A stretch of 64,000 nucleotides of DNA from Bryum argenteum (Eukaryota; Streptophyta; Bryopsida; Bryales; Bryaceae): positions 9,440,648 through 9,504,647 of the forward strand of contig CM073329.1 in NCBI GenBank assembly GCA_037043015.1. Reading direction: 5' to 3'. A model generated the notes under the pieces. That model was not told the origin of the DNA and searched no databases. It worked only from the letters and a program-made list of their open reading frames with translations. This document shows positions 35,105 through 44,771 of the stretch, in pieces; the stretch's first letter is position 1, and each line of letters opens with the position of its first letter. The translations under genes and the position numbers were made by a program.

Positions 35105-35916
35105 CAAAGCAAGTGACATTCTTGCACTCTTTATGCGTATATTAAGTGATAGAATTGTTCCAATTTCCCCTTGTCCGATGGTCATCAGGATATTAGCATT
35201 ACGAACGGACCCTTCATTCACGCCGGCCCCTAGAAAGGTACCGGAGTTTGTATCTATCTATCTATTAAGTGACATTCTTGCATAGTTGCAATCTACAACT
35301 GCCTGAATTGGGTGATATCCTCACATTCTTTGAAAGTATTGCAGGAGAGGCAGAGGAAGCATTACCTTTCATCCTCGAAGACAGTGTAGTTAGTCGCACA
35401 CATCCAATGTTTGAGAATCAAGAGCTTTTCATTTTCGTGTTCACGAGCCATTTCCATCGGAATCTTGATAAATTGATCACTAATTTTGTACATGTTTTAT
35501 TGAAGGTCGAGTCTCTTACCCGCAAACATTCAGTCTGAATATATATTCCACTAACGGAGTACTCTGCAATTCTTCTCTGGTGAGCAGTATTGCGAATTTT
35601 GGCAGATTCTTATTTTGCCATTTACCAGTACCGCTATGATTTCATGTCCAAAACCAGGTTCAAAAGCCAAATTATCATGTCGGAAGACCTGACTATGAGA
35701 CGCCGAACTACGCTGCAGTCAACTGGATCAGGTCTTCCGACATGATAATTTGGCTTTTGAACCTGGTTTTGAACATGAAATCATAGCGGTACTGACAAAA
35801 TGAGAATCTGCCGAAATTCGCACCACAAAACAATCGCAGAGTACTCCATGATTGGAATATATATATATTTACACTGAATGTTCGCGGGTAAGAAACACGA
35901 CCTTTAATAAAACATG
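35105..35916 (+). pseudogene. Truncated Nudix gene copy folded back as an inverted duplication
   Basis: The + strand from 35105 follows intron 1, exon 2 and intron 2 of the intact gene (39605-39990). It includes TTGCAGGAGAGGCAGAGGAA and TTACCTTTCATCCTCGAAG, but with frame breaks. From 35491 the sequence is mirrored: arm 35491-35692 pairs with 35728-35916 around a 35-nt loop, nearly perfectly in the inner 95 bp. A 100-bp repeat insertion (35155-35262) interrupts it. It cannot encode the enzyme, but a transcript would be a long hairpin homologous to the Nudix intron 2 region. Confidence 0.8.
35155..35262. mobile_element. About 105-bp dispersed insertion with a possible 9-bp target duplication
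   Basis: ATTAAGTGA occurs on both sides of an insert absent from the intact Nudix locus. The insert (CCCCTTGTCCGATGG, AGCATTACGAACGGACC, CATTCACGCCGGCCC, GTTTGTATCTATCT) recurs at 56500-56605. I see no clear inverted ends. A 9-bp duplication would fit a Mutator-class element, or it may be a SINE-like unit. Confidence 0.5.
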
Positions 35917-36029
35917 GTAGTCGAGGCCGGGCTTTTGGGAAACTACTCATTGACGATGCATATTGGAGGGTATGTAATCTCGTACTGGATGTTCGACAAC
36001 TGGTTTTCATACTGGGGCATTATCATCCA

Positions 36030-37443
36030 CTTAGTACTGCTGGAATGATAACGTATAATCCTCCCATGCATCCAACAAGCGATATCATGGAAATTTTGCC
36101 TTCGAAAACCGTAGTCCTCATATCCACGATGTAGATCGGAGGGTATGTAATTTCGTAGTGGATATTCGACAACTGGTTTCCACACTCCGGCCCAATGTTA
36201 GCATGCACGTTGAGATAGATACAACTTCATTCGTCGACCGCATATTGCCAGAGTCTATAATTGCACCAGGACGTTCTACGACAGGAAGGACTGGAAAGTT
36301 CAAACTGCTGCCCAAAGTTCAAACTGGAATTGCCTCGAGTAGAATCCAGATGCTCCTGCCCTTAGAGGTGGACTTGTAGACGTAGAGAGCGATCTTTGAA
36401 GTGTGAGGACCATGAGGTCCGGCTTAAGGGCTTAGGCAACACTCTCCATTCTTTTGTTACAAGATTGCTTATCACAAGATGACTCGATACAATAACACCG
36501 AGCCTCCTGAACTACAAGGAGCCAATCAGGGCCGAACCAGTGAAGTGCGAGAGGGAAGGAAGCTGGTGGACATTTCTGGACGATTGATGACTTCAGACCA
36601 CGTCCATTCGTTCGATCTGAGTCTCTCGAGAAGAATTTGGCCAAATCTCCTCTGCAGCACAACTGGAAATTACCAATCCATCGTGTCGTCCTGCCAACGA
36701 TCCTCCTTGGTGATTCTGGTGACGAGTTCGTGCGATATTGCTGAACCAATTTCTTCTGGAGAGACTCAGATCGAATGGACGTGGGTCTGAGGGTCATCAC
36801 TCGTCCAGAAAAGGTCCACCACCTTCCTTACCTCTGACTCGTACTTCGTCCCGAAAGACACACTGGTTCGGCCCCCATTGGTTCAAAAGGCTTTGTGTTA
36901 TTGAGGATACATCTGAGGATACGAGTCATCTTGTGGTAAACAATCCTGTAACAAAAGAATGGAGAGTGCTGCCTAAATCGCTACCTAACATCTACTATGA
37001 GTGTGGATGAAAAGGCCAACCATTACAAAGTGATCCTCACACTTCAAAAATCGCTCTCTACGGCTTCAAGTCGACGTCAAAGAGCTGGAGCATCTGGAAT
37101 GTACTCGAGCCAATTCCATTGAGCAGTTTGAACTTTCCGGAACTTCCTGCAGTACAACCATGTCGTAGAACACCGGGTGTAGTTAATATTGGTAGGCTTC
37201 ACTTTGCAGCCGACGAATGAAGTTGCATCTAATCTCAACATGCTAACGTTGGGTCGAGTGAGAGTGTCAGAAGTGGATGACAATGCCGGAGTATTGAAAC
37301 CAGTAGTCGAAAATCAATCACGAGAGTACATACACTCCGATCTGCATCGTGAATATGAGGACTACGGTTTTTGAAGCAGTAGCTACATGATCTCGCTTGT
37401 TGAATGCATGGGCGGAATCTACGTTATCTTTGCAGCAGTACTG
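36030..37443. pseudogene. Inverted duplication of an F-box/kelch-like gene fragment
   Basis: The left arm (about 36030-36641) and right arm (about 36745-37443) are imperfect reverse complements around a spacer of about 100 nt. Paired words include CACTCTCCATTCTTTTGTTA, AGAGAGCGAT-TTTGAAGTGT and CCCAAYGTTAGCATG. In the + orientation the right arm reads SHLVVNNPVTKEWRVLPKSL, KANHYKVILTLQ, SKSWSIWNVLEPIP and PGVVNIGRLHFAADE in shifting frames. This is the style of plant F-box proteins with kelch-type C-termini (NPLTKxWRxLP). Frameshifts are present in both arms. The F-box itself is not clearly visible. Confidence 0.65.
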
Positions 37444-39333
37444 GACTTTCAAGGGATTGGAGAGGAGAAGCAACACAGATATAACCAGTACTGCGTCTCC
37501 GAGTACTCTCGTCAACATCTGCCAACAATAAGAAAATGACGGTCCAAATCCCGTAGAGAGCTTGCGACGGAAAGGTGGAAAGCTAGTGTTAGAAACTAAG
37601 ACAAGTAGAAGCCAGTAGTGAATAATAATGTGGTATGTAGCAATTCAATTCGCAGGCTTAGTGATGGATAGCTTGCATATACCCGGGTCCTCACAAGCAG
37701 AGGAATCCGCCGCTAGCGAGAGTTGGTGGTCGTCATGGCTAGAGAATCATAAAAACAGTTTCAGTTCATAGAATCAATATCAGGGACAATGAGCTTCTCT
37801 AAGGTGATTTATTGCGGATGCTTGTGAGAATGGATGGATACCCAAATCGTATTCAAGTTACTAATAGCATGAAATTGCAAGTCCTGGTCAGAGGTATTAA
37901 TACTTTTCAACAGACAGACCGATATCAAACTCAGCTTGGAAAATGGAACGATTTACCGTGCTGGCTTGGAATATGGAACGATTGCCATGCTTGGAATAAG
38001 GAACGATTGCCGTGCTTGGAATAAGGAACAATTGGACTGTTGGGAAAGGTGTAAGGTTAGTTGTTCAATAATGGCTCAAATTTTAGTATGGCAAACATGT
38101 ACATAGTGAAGCTAATGATGTAAACAATTTTTGTGCTGTGATAATGTAAGTGGAAGAATAATCCTAGTGGAATCATCCTGTTTCGACTCTTTTACAATTT
38201 GATATGAATTTTTGAAACTCAACTTATACATGTTCCTAATATGGTGCGCTAAAATGGAACCCAATGATGTTCACTAGGAATACATCATAGATTGGATTGC
38301 TAAGCTTTAGTGTAAGTTTTGGTGAGGACGTCAAGTGGCATTTTCAGAATAATCAACAAATTCAAGTAAATAAATATACAACATAATTTAGGGCACATTA
38401 CGATTATGTTTTTGTGCAATAATCTACCAATTTGGATTCCTCTAACATATTCATTAGATGAACTTTATGTATTTCTTAACCCAAAACGCGTCAAATGTCA
38501 AAAAACAACATCTTGGATGGATGGAAGGCAACAACTTTGAAAAACCATAGCTTCTTCACCCGAGGTTCGTCTTGGATGAAATCACTTATATTTAGGTCCT
38601 AAATATCAAATCTAGTTTCTGTGATATAAATTGCAAACCCATACAACAAGGTATAAACTTATGACGATCATTTTAGCATAGGTTGTTTTTGGGTTTTCAA
38701 ACATGGGTCCGATAAGAAGTGTCCCATACGGTAATAGGTGCTAATGATGAATGAATCCATGTCCGGCACAATCCTCACGAAGCTTAAGGTAGAGGCACCT
38801 ATAACCGACCACCTAAGGATTTTAGCATATGATATTAAGGTATATATTTTTTTTAGAATTTTTCATGTGTGCAAACATAAGGTTCTTGTTGAATGCAAAA
38901 AGTTTCGTGATTTTATTTGCATTATTCAAATAGTTATAATTGTTTAAAGTGAAAAGTTGCTTGGAACCTAAAGTCGATCACATGCTCAAATATACAAATG
39001 AGGTACATCTGTTCTTTCAAAATCTAGGAATTGGGCTTGATCGGTTATGGGTCCCCGGTCGGGAATGGGTCCCTTTACCTTAAGAAAACCTTCACCAGCT
39101 TCGGGAGCACGAGAATAGTGTCGGTAACAGATTCTTGTATGCGGGATTAGCAAGTGGGCACAATCAAAGCTTCGACACTTCGTAACAATCTTTAACGAAC
39201 AGTGAATGGATGAAACCAATTAGCACCAATTCACACTCCCCATCAACAATTGAACCAGACACTGCAGCATTCTCGAAATGGAGTCTTAGAAGGAGGAGCT
39301 AGAAGCTGAATTGTAGTGTGGTCTTCGATCGAG
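37444..39333. other. Spacer and promoter region of the Nudix gene
   Basis: It contains a short tandem repeat (37930-38040) and, from about 38465 to 38720, sequence shared with 49705-50400, a piece of a dispersed repeat starting TTAACCCAAAACGCG. A 34-codon stretch near 38738 reads coding-like but is not identifiable. The last 250 bp is the Nudix promoter, a diverged copy of which survives at 19120-19330. Confidence 0.45.
37930..38040. repeat. Short tandem repeat, about 25-bp unit
   Basis: GGAAYRWGGAACGATTKMCRTGCTT recurs about four times with small length differences. Confidence 0.75.
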
Positions 39334-41900
39334 ATGGCGACGTTGTCCACGCCGTGCTTTTCCCGATTCTTGGGACGTTCCCACTTGAGACAAGCATTAG
39401 CATTTGGAGACAAGCGCAAAGTAAATTTTAACCCCATCTCGAAGTTTAGTGTGAGAGCGCACAACGAGCTTGAAGGTTACTGGCAGCATGTCCATATCTG
39501 TAATGCCGGTCGGGTAAGTTGATTTTAGGGTTTAGGGTTTATGTGCTCTTAATGTGCTCATTCCATATATGCATTAAGAATGAGTGGCATTGTGGCATAA
39601 AATTCGTGACATTCTGGCACTCTTTGTGCATAGAGTAAGTGACATTCTTGCTGATGATCTCGCATCCGTGAAAGCATTGCAGGAGAGGCAGTTGGAGTTC
39701 TTACCTTTTATCGTCGAAGGTAACGTAGTTGGTTACACACATCCGAGGTGAGGAGCAGCTCCATAATTGAGAATTCAAGAGCTTTCGTGAGAGCAATTTC
39801 CATCGGTTTCTTGTTTACTCGATCACAAGTTTTAGTTTATGTTCTATTAAAGCTCGTGGTCCCTTCTGTAAGAATTCAGTTACGCTCTTATTGTGGATGA
39901 ATTCGTAATTTGTGAGCCATTTCAATTGGATCCGTGTTCAGTTTACCAGAAAGTCTGTATAGAGTCCTATCAAAAGCTCGAGGATTCAGTCTGAATATTC
40001 CCATTGCTGAGCACTTTTGAGATTGTTTCGTGAATAATAGGCTCATGCGTGAGCCATTTTTATTGGATTCTTCACAGATTTTGTAAAGCTCGTGTTATAT
40101 ACTGAATACTTCAATCAATCACGCTTCTGATGGTATTGCAGATTCTTGAAGCATTTAAGACGATTTCCTGAGGTTTTTACCGTACGTGATGAGGCACATG
40201 ATGAGGATGAGGAGGATAGGACGAGCAAAGACTGGGTGACGCTGCACGAGTCGCTCCAATCACCCAAGGTTCGCACTGAAGCAGTCGAAAGTGTATTACG
40301 CTCGCTTGAAAACGAAGGACTCGTCCCTGGATGGCGCAATGAGGTAAACATACATTCCGAATCAACACAAGAGTGTATAGTCATCAGCACATTAAAAAGG
40401 ATCTCGAATTCAAGTGAAAAGACAGGTACAATAGCGGATTGTAGGTAACTACTCAGAAGTTCATTCTTTCTGTCCTGAAGAATAGCCTTCTGTTGTGGTG
40501 GCAGCATTATCCAGTGGTGACAAGTTTCGGGAGACAACCACTCTTCGGAATAGAGCGTGCAGCTGTTCCGTTTTTCGGCACAAAAGTACGTTTTTCGTTC
40601 CAACTTTGCTATAGCTGCTCGTGTTGCAGTGATCTCTTTTATGTGAGGAATTGATTGGTTTCGTGTGCAACAGGCATACGGGGTGCACGTGAATGGCTAC
40701 GTTCAAATTGATGGAGAGAAGCATCTCTGGGTTGCGAAGCGTAGTGCAACGAAGCAAACGTTTCCGGGCATGCTTGATCATCTTGTTGCCGGGGGGCAGG
40801 TTAGCTCTTGTTCTCCACTTTCGTTACTCTTGAAAGCTATGGAGACTAACGTTTTCGATGGGACAGTCTGAAGGAATCGGGTGCAAGGCGAACGTGATCA
40901 AAGAATGTGATGAAGAAGCTGGAATACCTGCAGATCTTGCTGCCAAGTATGTCGATCTTCACCCTCATCCATTGGATCTCTTGCTGATAAAATTGCACTA
41001 CATTAGAATCCTATTCCACTTTTGAATGTGAATTTTTTGCAGAGCTATCTCTGTAGGAGTTGTGACTTACGAGCAGATCAAGGGAGAAGCGTTCAAAAGG
41101 GATGTCCTCTTCTGCTACGATCTCGAGCTGCCCAAGGATTTTCAGCCTACAAACAAAGGTTCGACCTCTGTTGCAGTAGATTTCAATCATTGAAGCATAA
41201 GGTCTAAGGTGAAAATGTTGATACACGCATATTGAAGTTGGAAGCATGTAGATGTGTGGCTTAATCAATTGGGTGCAAAAAGCTTACCCTATTTTCATTC
41301 AAAGATCAGTGACCATAGACAATTAGTGCTCAGTAACAGTGCAGAGGTCCATCTCTAAATTAGAAACAAAGGCTAGAAATATGGGCCACCTGCTAAAAGC
41401 TTTAACAACCGAGTTCAGTGATTGTTAATAGGAGTCTGAATCACTTGATACTGGTGCAGACGGTGAAGTGGAGAGCTTCGACTTGATACCTGTTTCTGAA
41501 GTGGCAGAAATCATCCGCACTTCGCAACGCTACAAACCGAATTGTGCCCTGGTTGTGATCGATTTCCTATTTCGTCATGGGTGAGCTCCTCCTTAGTCTT
41601 TCCTTACTGATAGAACTTCAATTGGATGTTCTTTACTATTCCTGCGAATATAAATCAATACTTTGAATGTGTTTCACTATTCCTGGTGATATGGAAATCG
41701 GTTATGAACCAGATTTCTTGATCACTTCAGAACCAGATGCTATTGTAGGCAAGAGCAGGTTGTGAATAGACCATTTCTTTGCATGTCACTTTGCTGGAAG
41801 ATGTCTTACAGATGATTGTGTTTCTTCCAGATTTATTCATCCAGATCAGTCGGGGTATCTGCAGCTTCTGCAGAGCTTGCGAAGCGGTGAGTGCCAATAA
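39334..41900 (+). CDS. Plastid-type Nudix hydrolase with N-terminal DUF4743 domain (AtNUDT20/24-like)
   Basis: Nine exons with consistent phases: 39334-39513, 39683-39747, 40142-40343, 40505-40585, 40674-40799, 40867-40946, 41043-41158, 41460-41580, 41831-41900; 346 residues. Residues 1 to about 45 resemble a chloroplast transit peptide (MATLSTPCFSRFLGRSHLRQ). The DUF4743 part includes HICNAGRERQLEFLPFIVEG, THPRFLKHLRRFPEVF and EGLVPGWRNE. The Nudix fold has YGVHVNGYV, PGMLDHLVAGGQ, a Nudix box reading KECDEEAGIP with Lys for the usual Arg, RDVLFCYDLELPKDFQPTN and VVIDFLFRHG. Plant and yeast relatives hydrolyse damaged thiamin diphosphate (oxo- and oxy-forms), so damage pre-emption in the plastid is likely. 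Fragments of this locus lie at 18470-19330 and 35105-35916. Confidence 0.93.
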
Positions 41901-42439
41901 CAGGGCATGAATTTGGGTAGCAGTCTCATCGTTTGCATGAGTGATGCAATTGTTGATTATGAATGACAGTATTTAGGGTTGCCTCTTGTGTGGACTAGAA
42001 TTTCAATCATTCGGGTTATGAAAAATCAAGCGTGGATAGTAAGCCTCGAAAGATCGTAGAGAGATTTTTTGAAGTTCATGAATGTCTGAAGATTTGATAC
42101 ACCCTGTTTGAATTTTCTGGGAAAAATCAACATATTCATCTATGAGGCTTATATCCTGGTTCGGGATGTACTCCAAGTATCAATTATTTTGCAAACAAGA
42201 TGCAGAAGATGCTAGAGCTCAGCAAACCGAGTTAAAATACTGTACCTGTATGGACAGAATACGGTGCTTTGGACGACAGAAAAATGTGCTCTGGATGAAT
42301 GTACAATGGTGATTTAGATGAACAAGGGCTTTGATCATAATGCAAAAGACGGAGGGCTAATGCAAAAGTAAAATGTAAAAGTTGAATAGGACCGAAACGC
42401 AAAACGATGAGAGGGGAAACGTAAAAGTCAACTACTGTG
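41901..42439. other. Nudix 3' flank and upstream region of the repeat-protein gene
   Basis: No additional gene. The second half carries AAAAGT/GTAAAAG words on the + strand and ends in the TATA box at 42440. Confidence 0.45.
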
Positions 42440-42446
42440 TATAAAA
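42440..42446 (+). promoter_or_regulatory. TATA box of the Pro/Asp repeat-protein gene
   Basis: TATAAAA is followed by the CTC-rich start of a likely leader. Transcription would begin near 42470, which excludes the GTG-initiated frame opening at 42437. Confidence 0.55.
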
Positions 42447-42469
42447 GAGAGGACATAGCCTCTTGGGAT

Positions 42470-43105
42470 CTCACAAATAAACTCTCTCATTCTCACCAAC
42501 CTCATTTATCCCTTAAATTTATCATTCTCATTCTATTTCTTGTCGTAGCAATCGTGGCATTTTTCATGTTTTTACTATCAACTATGACTACGGTAGCTCA
42601 GACCCCTTACCATTCCAGAAAACTTGGTCCGGCAATGTCCCCAAGCTATGAAAGGGGTGATGTTTCACCCCCTTCCAACTCTGGCTTGTACGAAGAGGTT
42701 GCACCTCCTTCAGACGAAGACAAATATCACCCCTATCCGTTTGCCTTTTCTGACCCCTTCCCTTTGCCCGACCCAGATCGAAGCACCTTGCTTGACCTTA
42801 ATGACTTCCCGCAACCGGACCCTGACGCATTTCCCGTTCCAGACCCGCGAAATCTGCCCGACCTTAATGACTTCCCGCAACCGGACCCGGATGCATTTCC
42901 CGTTCCGGACCCGCGCAATCTGCCCGACCTTAATGACTTCCCGCAACCGGACCTCGACGCATTTCCTGTTCCAGACCCGCGAAATTTGCCCGACCTTAAT
43001 GACTTCCCCTAACCGGACCCCGACGCATTTCCCCTTCCAGACCCCCACAGTCTACCCGATCCTTTTCCGCCGAGCGATTGTGATCCATCGACGGACGATA
43101 ATTAA
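42470..43105 (+). pseudogene. Secreted or membrane-anchored Pro/Asp-rich 22-residue-repeat protein, apparently decayed
   Basis: The frame holds a hydrophobic signal-like segment (SLKFIILILFLVVAIVAFFM), a Ser/Pro stretch and three and a half copies of DLNDFPQPDPDAFPVPDPRN-LP (22 residues, 66 bp). At 43010 the repeat codon CAA has become TAA. The same frame then continues for 30 more codons (PDPDAFPLPDPHSLPDPFPP, then a Cys) to a natural-looking stop at 43103-43105. No ATG precedes the hydrophobic segment downstream of the TATA box; the first ATG is 42566, inside or after it. Both ends are therefore damaged, unless a non-AUG start or upstream exon exists. Wall-associated or peptide-precursor function is only a guess. 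Confidence 0.6.
42785..43045. repeat. 66-bp coding minisatellite
   Basis: The DNA repeat CTTAATGACTTCCCGCAACC / GACGCATTTCCCGTTCC keeps a 66-bp period and a constant frame over more than three units, with mostly silent differences. The last partial unit carries the TAA change. Confidence 0.9.
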
Positions 43106-44771
43106 CCCTGCACCAAGAAGCAACCATGCATCCAAGGCTAGGGAGAAAAGAGTAAATTAGGATGAACAGAGTATTACTTTTTGACATCGTGTCAAAGTTT
43201 AGTGTCTTTGATTTTCTTAAATATTTTGTTATTTTATATTCCACTTTGTAGGACCCGTGTCCTCGAGACACTCATTCAAAAAAAGGTGAATTCGCAATTT
43301 ATTCTTTACAAAAAAAAACAAGGGAACTTGTATAATTGTTTCTTCCTATAGCAAACGAACCCAAAACTTTAGCATCACAAAAATTAGAATTGGTAATAAT
43401 CAATGCGAAGCCTTGTATACAACATTCCCCATAACACCTTATTAGCCTTGTATACAATATTCCCCACGATACCTTATTATGCCTCAGAACTGAAATTTTT
43501 GCAGGTGTTGTGGCTTTCCTTTGTATGGAACAAAACGAAGAAAAAACAAGTAACCTCTAAACAATCAACCCCTACAAGTGCTAACATCCAAATTGTACTT
43601 ACCCTACCATATTCCATCCATCAAATGATTACAATATGGAACACTTCACGACCATTTTTCATCAATTCGTATTATGTGATTTTTTACTTGACATGTGGAT
43701 TATGGATGATGTTCACATGTTGTCAGCAAGGCTATCAAGACTTCGTATTCGTCTTAGAGATCATCAGTTGAGACTCAGAAGGAAGAAGGATTGCAAATTG
43801 GTGTTTCGAAAGATTACTGCTCTCGATGAACTGGATGACTTCAACCATCTGAATCTGTACATACGTTGCTGTTTGATACTATTGTCAACATTTCTGAGAA
43901 TGTGATGGTGTACACTCACACTTCAGCTTCCTATCACTTTGTAATAATCAGTTTTCCAGCAACTTAAAAGAGTGGTAACAGATTCAAAACAACCAAAATT
44001 TAGGAATTCTTCCTGGAATACACTGCACCGGCATGTTTAACTTGATTCTTATCCGACTCCGTGAGCGCTTTAAATCAATGTTCCGCAACCAAGGAGCACG
44101 ATCGGAGGTCCCTGGAGGGTAGCGATCACTCCTTGTACTCGACGTTGACCAAAGGTTGGTGGTTCCTGTTTCTGGAAGCTTACAGCGTCTTTTTTTAATA
44201 CTTTTTGGTAAATTTCGGCATTTAGGGGGTTTCGTTTTTGTGAATTTCTATTCTCTGTAGTGCAATCAATATAAGTGGCTTGACAAGAAATATATATGGA
44301 GAGAGGCATCTCATATAGAACAGTGATCTGTAATGTTTCAACTTCAGATTATTCATAAGTATCTATATTCAATCATTAAATTTATTGATGGAGAAAAATC
44401 TCTTCAATACGAAAGGTGTCTAAATCGTTTGATGTGAAGTCGACTCTCTAGTATGCTAAAACCTTGAACACATTCAAAAGGTTTGCACGAAGCAACCATC
44501 AGAAGAAGAAACTTGCAATTTCCAATGTGCTACTATAATGTACTTCAAATGAACAATTTAAAGCTAGAAGTACAGTGTCTTCCAGCTCAGAATATTGAAA
44601 GCTAATCTTCGAAAAATCTGAGAATTATGAAAGATGCAATTTCTCTCTGTTAGAAAAGTGCATGACTCATTCAATCAGCTCCTCCTTGGAGGTAAACGAT
44701 TTGTCGGCAACTTCTAACATTCGAGTAATTTTTGGGAATCCTATAATGCAGCTATGGAATAGAATATTCAA
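43106..44771. other. Spacer with short repeats, no supported gene
   Basis: It includes a 35-bp duplication (listed separately), poly-A tracts and an 89-codon + frame at 43636 (LSARLSRLRIRLRDHQLRLR) that matches nothing known. The part adjacent to 44771 is the 3' flank of the DUF4097 gene. Confidence 0.4.
43410..43479. repeat. 35-bp tandem duplication
   Basis: GCCTTGTATACAAYATTCCC...ACCTTATTA occurs twice in tandem with three differences. Confidence 0.85.

Noticed and set aside
37318..37518. Possible intact F-box gene across 36.4-37.5 kb
   Set aside because: Both arms need multiple frame changes, and inverted symmetry explains the sequence better.
42624..43160. Long + strand frame overlapping the Pro/Asp repeat protein (TSRNRTLTHFPFQTREICPT)
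   Set aside because: Alternative-frame shadow of the 66-bp repeat; only the DLNDFPQPDPD frame has a signal-like segment and compositional sense.
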